DNA of 9,126 bases from Anaerolineae bacterium (GTDB lineage: Bacteria > Chloroflexota > Anaerolineae > JAFGEY01). The stretch is from contig JAFGJF010000208.1 of NCBI GenBank assembly GCA_016929205.1, positions 1 to 9,126 on the forward strand, written 5' to 3'. The notes beneath the pieces are model-generated. The model saw only the letters and a list, made by a program, of their open reading frames with translations. It did not search any database and was not told the DNA's origin. The translations under genes and the position numbers were made by a program. The stretch's first letter is position 1, and each line of letters begins with the position of its first letter. Below, piece by piece: positions 5,307-9,126 of the stretch.

Positions 5307-6656
5307 ATGTTTGCCATACCCGAGAATTGGAGCAAACTGACAGCAAGAGAACGGCAAAAAGTCCGCCTCGACAGCTGGGCGCTGGCCAAGATCGAGTTTG
5401 CCAGCCCGGAGGCAGAGCAGGGGTACAGAAAACGTACCCGGATGATAAAAGATGTTGTGCAGTTGAAAAAGCCCGAGCGCGTCCCGGTCATACCCTGGAC
5501 CGGCGTCTATCCGGCCGAATACGGCGGCATCACCGTCCAGGAAGCTATGTACGACTATGAAAAGCTGGGCAATGCGTGGAAAAAATACAACGCCGACTTT
5601 ATGCCAGACTGCCTGGTCAGCGCCGCGTTGATTGGACCGGGCAAGGCTTTCGACATGCTTGACGTCAAAAATTATCATTGGCCCGGCCACGGCACCCCTG
5701 CCGGCACGTCATACCAGTGTGTTGAAGGCGAGTACATGATGGCCGACGAGTATGACCTCTTGATCACCGACCCCAGCAGTTACTTTATGCGGTCCTACCT
5801 ACCACGCGTTCTCGGGGCGTTAGGACCGTGGCAGATGCTCGGGCCATGGACCGATATCGTCGAGTTGCCTTTCGTCGGGCTGGCCCTGATCCCCGCGGGC
5901 ATTCCCCCCGTGCAACAAGCTTTCAAGACTTTTTTAGAGGCAGGCCAGGTCATCATGGAATGGATCTCGGCCGTCGGGCCCATCGAAGGGGCCTCTATTG
6001 CCGGGCTGGGGCTGCCGTCGACCATTGGTGGCTTTACCAAGGCCCCATTCGACACACTGGGCGACACGCTGCGCGGCACGCGAGGCATTATGCTCGATAT
6101 GTACCGCCAACCCGACAAACTGATCGCCGCTATGGAAAGGCTCGTCCCGATCGCGATAGACATGGGCGTGCGCAATGCAATGGCCAACGACAACCCGTTG
6201 ATCTTTATTCCGCTGCACAAGGGCGCCGATGGGTTCATGTCGAACAAGGACTTTGAAAAGTTCTACTGGCCAACCTTGAAGGCGGTTCTCCTGGGTCTGA
6301 TTCAAGCCGGCACGGTGCCCTACCTGTTCGTGGAGGGCGGTTACAACCAGCGCCTAGACATCATCACCGACCCGGACATTCCCGCCGGGCACACGGTGTG
6401 GATGTTTGACCAGACCAATATGAAAGAGGTCAAGAAAAAATTGGGCGGTTGGGCCTGCTTTGGCGGCAACGTGCCCGGCTCACTGCTCAAAGCCGGAACG
6501 CCGCAGGAGGTTGAGGATTACGTCAAGAAACTGATCGACGATGTGGCTCAAGATGGCGGCTACATCCTCGCCAACGGCGCAGTCCTCGATGACACCACCC
6601 CTGAAAACCTGCACGCGATGATCGATACTGGCAAGACGTACGGCGTATACGGCTAA
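5307..6656 (+). CDS. UroD/MtaA-like corrinoid methyltransferase, 449 aa
   Basis: A member of the uroporphyrinogen-decarboxylase superfamily (TIM barrel), longer than HemE (about 350). Members beside corrinoid proteins act as methyltransferases, not decarboxylases. Visible segments: an N-terminal extension with KRTRMIKDVVQLKKPERVPVI (41-61, here the usual RPDRVP-like entry), IPLHKGADGFMSNKDFEKFY (301-320), VPYLFVEGGYNQRLDIITD (337-355), WACFGGNVPGSLL (382-394), GTPQEVEDYVKKLI, and the C-terminal DGGYILANGAV (416-426) with PENLHAMIDTGKTYG. The HxC zinc motif of MtaA/MtbA is not present; Glu343 and Cys384, with His304, are the likeliest metal or substrate ligands (inference). ATG at 5307 follows AGGAGG (5294-5299), which lies in the end of the corrinoid gene, so the two are translationally coupled. 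Role: methyl transfer from substrate to the corrinoid, or from it to a carrier; sequence alone does not decide. Confidence 0.9.
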   Translation: MFAIPENWSKLTARERQKVRLDSWALAKIEFASPEAEQGYRKRTRMIKDVVQLKKPERVPVIPWTGVYPAEYGGITVQEAMYDYEKLGNAWKKYNADFMPDCLVSAALIGPGKAFDMLDVKNYHWPGHGTPAGTSYQCVEGEYMMADEYDLLITDPSSYFMRSYLPRVLGALGPWQMLGPWTDIVELPFVGLALIPAGIPPVQQAFKTFLEAGQVIMEWISAVGPIEGASIAGLGLPSTIGGFTKAPFDTLGDTLRGTRGIMLDMYRQPDKLIAAMERLVPIAIDMGVRNAMANDNPLIFIPLHKGADGFMSNKDFEKFYWPTLKAVLLGLIQAGTVPYLFVEGGYNQRLDIITDPDIPAGHTVWMFDQTNMKEVKKKLGGWACFGGNVPGSLLKAGTPQEVEDYVKKLIDDVAQDGGYILANGAVLDDTTPENLHAMIDTGKTYGVYG

Positions 6657-7010
6657 GCCAAAAAAATCGAGGCTCTGCGCAGCCGCTCCCCACGAGTGCG
6701 AGAGAATGATCGGCGGGCCAACGTCGCAGCGCGAGAGGATCGTAACAAGATCGTGGCTCTGATTGCGCCATCTCGCCGTCCCCGCCACCGTATTTCGCCA
6801 TCGTGGAGAGAGCGTAGCCAGATTGCCCCACAAGATGCCCAACAGTCAGAGACGCTCGCCCGAAACGGATGCTAGGCTGATCCGCGACACCAAGACGCAA
6901 GCAGCAACGATTATCCACAGGTGGCACAATTCCTTCTACATGTGCTACCTGTGGATAAACCTGACACGCTCCCGATCGAGTCAGCCATTCCAGCACAACC
7001 TAAAACCTGT
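6657..7010. other. Intergenic stretch between convergent units, no convincing gene
   Basis: Open frames exist on both strands, but their translations are rich in Arg/Ser/Pro or low-complexity shadows, have no recognisable motif, and lack ribosome binding sites. No intrinsic terminator with a U-run is seen after the UroD-like gene or after the MFS gene. The only clear structure is the inverted repeat at 6911-6958. Confidence 0.6.
6911..6958. repeat. 18-bp inverted repeat ending in DnaA-box-like sequences
   Basis: Left arm TTATCCACAGGTGGCACA (6911-6928) and right arm TGTGCTACCTGTGGATAA (6941-6958) are complementary except for one G-T pair (6923/6946), around a 12-nt loop. The outer nine bases of each arm are TTATCCACA, the DnaA-box consensus, in opposite orientation. 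As RNA it would form a very stable stem on either strand between convergent genes, without a U-run. It could be a bidirectional 3'-end structure, a REP-like or small mobile element, or a DnaA-binding site. Confidence 0.8.
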
Positions 7011-8201
7011 TCAGGTCGCTGCCACGCTTTCACTTGGCGCATGAACCTTGATCGCCAGCGCAAAGGGAACCGACAGCATGATCACCGCCGCCGCGCCCCA
7101 GCACAACCACTCGTAGCCGACCCGTTCCAACAACGATCCGGCCACGAGCGACATGGACACCGAGGTGATGTGATTGATGCTCACCCCGGCGGAAAGTGTC
7201 GACGCCAACTCTTCCGGCGGAGCAATGCGCCGCACGTAGGTCGATAGGCCAATGCGCAAAGTGACCAGGAAATTGATCCCGATCAGCATCGCAGCCAGGA
7301 ACCAGGCATTGTGCACGGTCGCATAGCCGACAAAACACAACGCCAGGGCGACATAGCTGGCCGACAGCGTGATCCGCTCGCCGACGACATCCAGCAACCG
7401 CCCCAGGCGTGGCGCGAGCACAAAATTGACGATCCCACTCACTACCAAAAGCAGGCTAATCTCGCGCGCACCGAAACCATAGTTTTGCACCAGGACCAGC
7501 GTGCCAAAGGCGCCAAAGACCTGCATCCGCGACCCTTCAAAAAAGATCAGCACGTAATAGAGCCAATATCGCCATTTGAGGGTCATTCGAGGTTGGGTCT
7601 CTGTGTGCGCGCCAACAGTCGTCGAGATGTGCGAGACAAGCAACCCGCCAATGACGATGGTGATCCCGCCCACGAGATAAAAAGCGCGCAAAGGAAGCGT
7701 CGTCGCCAGCAGCGCCGTCATCCCCATACCGACGATTGAGGCCAGTGCACTCACTGAGGTCAAAGCGCCCAGGATGCGCCCGGCTTGCTCTTTTTTGGTC
7801 AGTGCCAGGCCCAACGTGCTTTGCAGCGGCATCCAGATGTGAAAACCCAGGCTGGCGACAACGGCTATCGCCAACAGTGCAGTGTACGAATGGATAATCG
7901 TGTACAGGCCATATCCGATGCCCATCAGCAACAACGAAGCGGCAGCGCGCCGCGAGAGCGGCCAATGGGTGATCAGCGCGGCGATGAACATCAACCCCAA
8001 ACCGGGGATCTCGCGGATGCCGGCCAGCCACAATACCTGTTTGCTGCTCAACCCGAGCACGTCGACAAAGAAATTGGTGCTCGCACCGTTGAGCAATCCC
8101 TGACCCAGGCTCACCATAAACACCGAAAACGCCAGGATGAGCACATAACGCCCCCACAGGACTGCGGTCGACCTGAATCTGTCACGAATCGAAATGATCA
8201 T
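7011..8201 (-). CDS. MFS transporter, 12 transmembrane segments
   Basis: A 396-residue membrane protein with two sets of about six hydrophobic helices (roughly 15-190 and 212-385) separated by a polar loop near 193-212 (STTVGAHTETQPRMTLKWRY), the usual major facilitator plan. Cytoplasmic loops carry basic residues, as in HWPLSRRAA (79-87), LAPRLGRLLDVVGER (262-276) and YVRRIAPPEELAS (322-334). These resemble the conserved loop 2-3 and 8-9 region of the superfamily. The start is ATG at 8201-8199 with GGGAG at 8211-8207, located inside the end of the upstream UroD-like gene. The two genes overlap by 20 nt and are probably translated together. Its substrate cannot be read; the context suggests uptake of the compound that the methyltransferase system uses, or export of a product (inference). 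Confidence 0.9.
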   Translation of the reverse strand: MIISIRDRFRSTAVLWGRYVLILAFSVFMVSLGQGLLNGASTNFFVDVLGLSSKQVLWLAGIREIPGLGLMFIAALITHWPLSRRAAASLLLMGIGYGLYTIIHSYTALLAIAVVASLGFHIWMPLQSTLGLALTKKEQAGRILGALTSVSALASIVGMGMTALLATTLPLRAFYLVGGITIVIGGLLVSHISTTVGAHTETQPRMTLKWRYWLYYVLIFFEGSRMQVFGAFGTLVLVQNYGFGAREISLLLVVSGIVNFVLAPRLGRLLDVVGERITLSASYVALALCFVGYATVHNAWFLAAMLIGINFLVTLRIGLSTYVRRIAPPEELASTLSAGVSINHITSVSMSLVAGSLLERVGYEWLCWGAAAVIMLSVPFALAIKVHAPSESVAAT

Positions 8202-9126
8202 GTCTTCTCCCTTGATAAAAACCTACCTGTCCCTCGTAGCGAAACATCTCGGCCACGGCAGCCGGGTTCATGCCTTCAAAGATGCTGTTACAACTGGCCA
8301 TCATGAATCCGCCACCGGGCGAACCCTGAACAATACAGCGATCGACCTCTTGACGCACCGCCTCAAGATCGGCCCCACACAATACGTTCACGTCCACATT
8401 GCCGATCAGAACGAGATCCCGGCCAAACGCGCTTTTGATCTCGGCAAGGTCCATCCCTGCCGCCGGCTCCAAACCGTGAAAGCCAACGAACCCCGCTTCG
8501 ATGGCCATCGGCAAGAGTGGTTTGACGTTCCCATCACTGTGCCAGATAACCGGCACGTCCAGGGCATCGACGATCTGGCGATGGTATGGCAAGACAAACT
8601 CGCGCCACATACGGGGCGAGATCATAGGCCCGTCGCGATACCCTGCATCGTCGCCCAGGACAAGCACCTGTGCCCCCAAATTGACTGCCTCTTTAAACAC
8701 CGCAATACACCATTCGGTACGATTTTGCAACAGGCGACGCACGAATGCGGGTTCGTCGACCAGCCGGACAAAGAATCGTTCAAATCCCATCGCCATATAC
8801 CCGGCAGTGAACGGGCCGAGATGAGAGCCGTAGATGAGACAATGCAACGGATAGCGCGCCCGGACGGCACGAATGCGCTCAGCGTCATAGAACTGTTCCA
8901 CAAAAGCCAGGGGCGGGCTATATCGTTCGAGGTCCGCCTCGCTAACCACAACCCCATCCGCGTACACGCCATCCTGCCACACCCGGCCCCATTCGTCGAC
9001 ACCGCTCCGCCAGGCATGGCTCTGTGGGGGATTCAGCGTGGGCATCATGATACAGTCCTGCTCCAGGTTCACATAAGCGCCGGCCGCATCGTCCTGTCCC
9101 AGTTCGTCCAGCAACCCGTCGATCCA
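8182..9126 (-). CDS. Second UroD-like protein (5' end outside window)
   Basis: 314 residues are visible, open to the window edge; the family is about 340-380 long, so the first few dozen residues are missing. It belongs to the uroporphyrinogen-decarboxylase superfamily. Visible marks: GVDEWGRVWQDGVY early on, YGSHLGPFTAGYMAMGFERF, VLVLGDDAGYRDGPMISPRM with WREFVLPYHRQIVDAL, VIWHSDGNVKPLLPMAIEAG (8550-8491), GFHGLEPAAGMDLAEIK, and LIGNVDVNVL before the end. The HSDGN motif (about 8525-8541) is the standard barrel His region; the MtaA-type HxC zinc site is absent. It is clearly different from the 449-residue paralogue. It heads, or is part of, an operon with the MFS gene, overlapping it by 20 nt. 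A methyltransferase of the same system is the best guess, but the family also contains proteins of unknown reaction. Confidence 0.9.
   Translation of the reverse strand, partial: WIDGLLDELGQDDAAGAYVNLEQDCIMMPTLNPPQSHAWRSGVDEWGRVWQDGVYADGVVVSEADLERYSPPLAFVEQFYDAERIRAVRARYPLHCLIYGSHLGPFTAGYMAMGFERFFVRLVDEPAFVRRLLQNRTEWCIAVFKEAVNLGAQVLVLGDDAGYRDGPMISPRMWREFVLPYHRQIVDALDVPVIWHSDGNVKPLLPMAIEAGFVGFHGLEPAAGMDLAEIKSAFGRDLVLIGNVDVNVLCGADLEAVRQEVDRCIVQGSPGGGFMMASCNSIFEGMNPAAVAEMFRYEGQVGFYQGRRHDHFDS

Noticed and set aside
6911..6958. Chromosomal replication origin
   Set aside because: Only two DnaA-box-like sequences are present, both within one palindrome; there is no AT-rich unwinding region and no dnaA, dnaN, rpmH or similar gene nearby.
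6523..6996. A 157-codon open frame on the minus strand overlapping the end of the UroD-like gene
   Set aside because: It runs antisense into a well-supported gene, crosses the inverted repeat, and has no recognisable domain.
1..9126. CRISPR arrays, tRNA or rRNA genes, transposases
   Set aside because: No regularly spaced repeats, no cloverleaf or rRNA-like stretches and no transposase motifs were seen by reading both strands.

Overview
The window is moderately GC-rich, tightly packed with genes, and uses ATG, GTG and TTG starts with good Shine-Dalgarno sites. The gene content is GH78 rhamnosidase, a GH63/MGH1-like glycosidase fragment, B12-binding corrinoid proteins, UroD-like methyltransferases, a DUF1638 remnant and a GntR/HutC regulator. 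This fits an anaerobic carbohydrate- and methyl-group-using bacterium. Chloroflexota (Anaerolineae-like) is my best guess, but there is no marker gene here to prove it.

Layout. (1) 1-2427, minus strand: the N-terminal half of a GH78 alpha-L-rhamnosidase, cut by the window edge, and upstream of it an alpha/beta hydrolase whose nucleophile elbow has Asp instead of Ser. (2) 2442-2720, plus strand: a C-terminal remnant of a GH63/MGH1-like glycosidase whose 5' part is missing. The homology break falls at the hydrolase's ribosome binding site. (3) 2726-4185, minus strand: a GntR/HutC-family repressor followed after 14 nt by a corrinoid (B12-binding) protein. (4) 4186-4673: a divergent control region. 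It holds a perfect-consensus sigma70-type promoter with a HutC-like operator filling its spacer, a second operator-like site, a broken DUF1638 gene, and a hairpin just before the next gene. (5) 4674-6656, plus strand: a second corrinoid protein and a UroD/MtaA-like protein, 3 nt apart. (6) 6657-7010: no convincing gene, but a long inverted repeat whose ends match the DnaA-box consensus. (7) 7011-9126, minus strand: a second UroD-like protein (5' end outside the window), overlapping by 20 nt an MFS transporter gene.

How the genes may work together. A corrinoid protein plus a UroD-like protein is the core of many B12-dependent methyl-transfer systems: one protein moves a methyl group from a substrate to the cobalt of the corrinoid protein, another moves it on to a carrier. 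Here two corrinoid proteins and two UroD-like proteins surround a regulator that probably senses the substrate and controls both directions. The flanking glycosidase and hydrolase genes, and the transporter, suggest that the methylated substrate could be a plant-derived glycoside or O-methyl sugar. That link is inference from neighbourhood only. No corrinoid-reactivating protein (RACo-type) is visible in the window.
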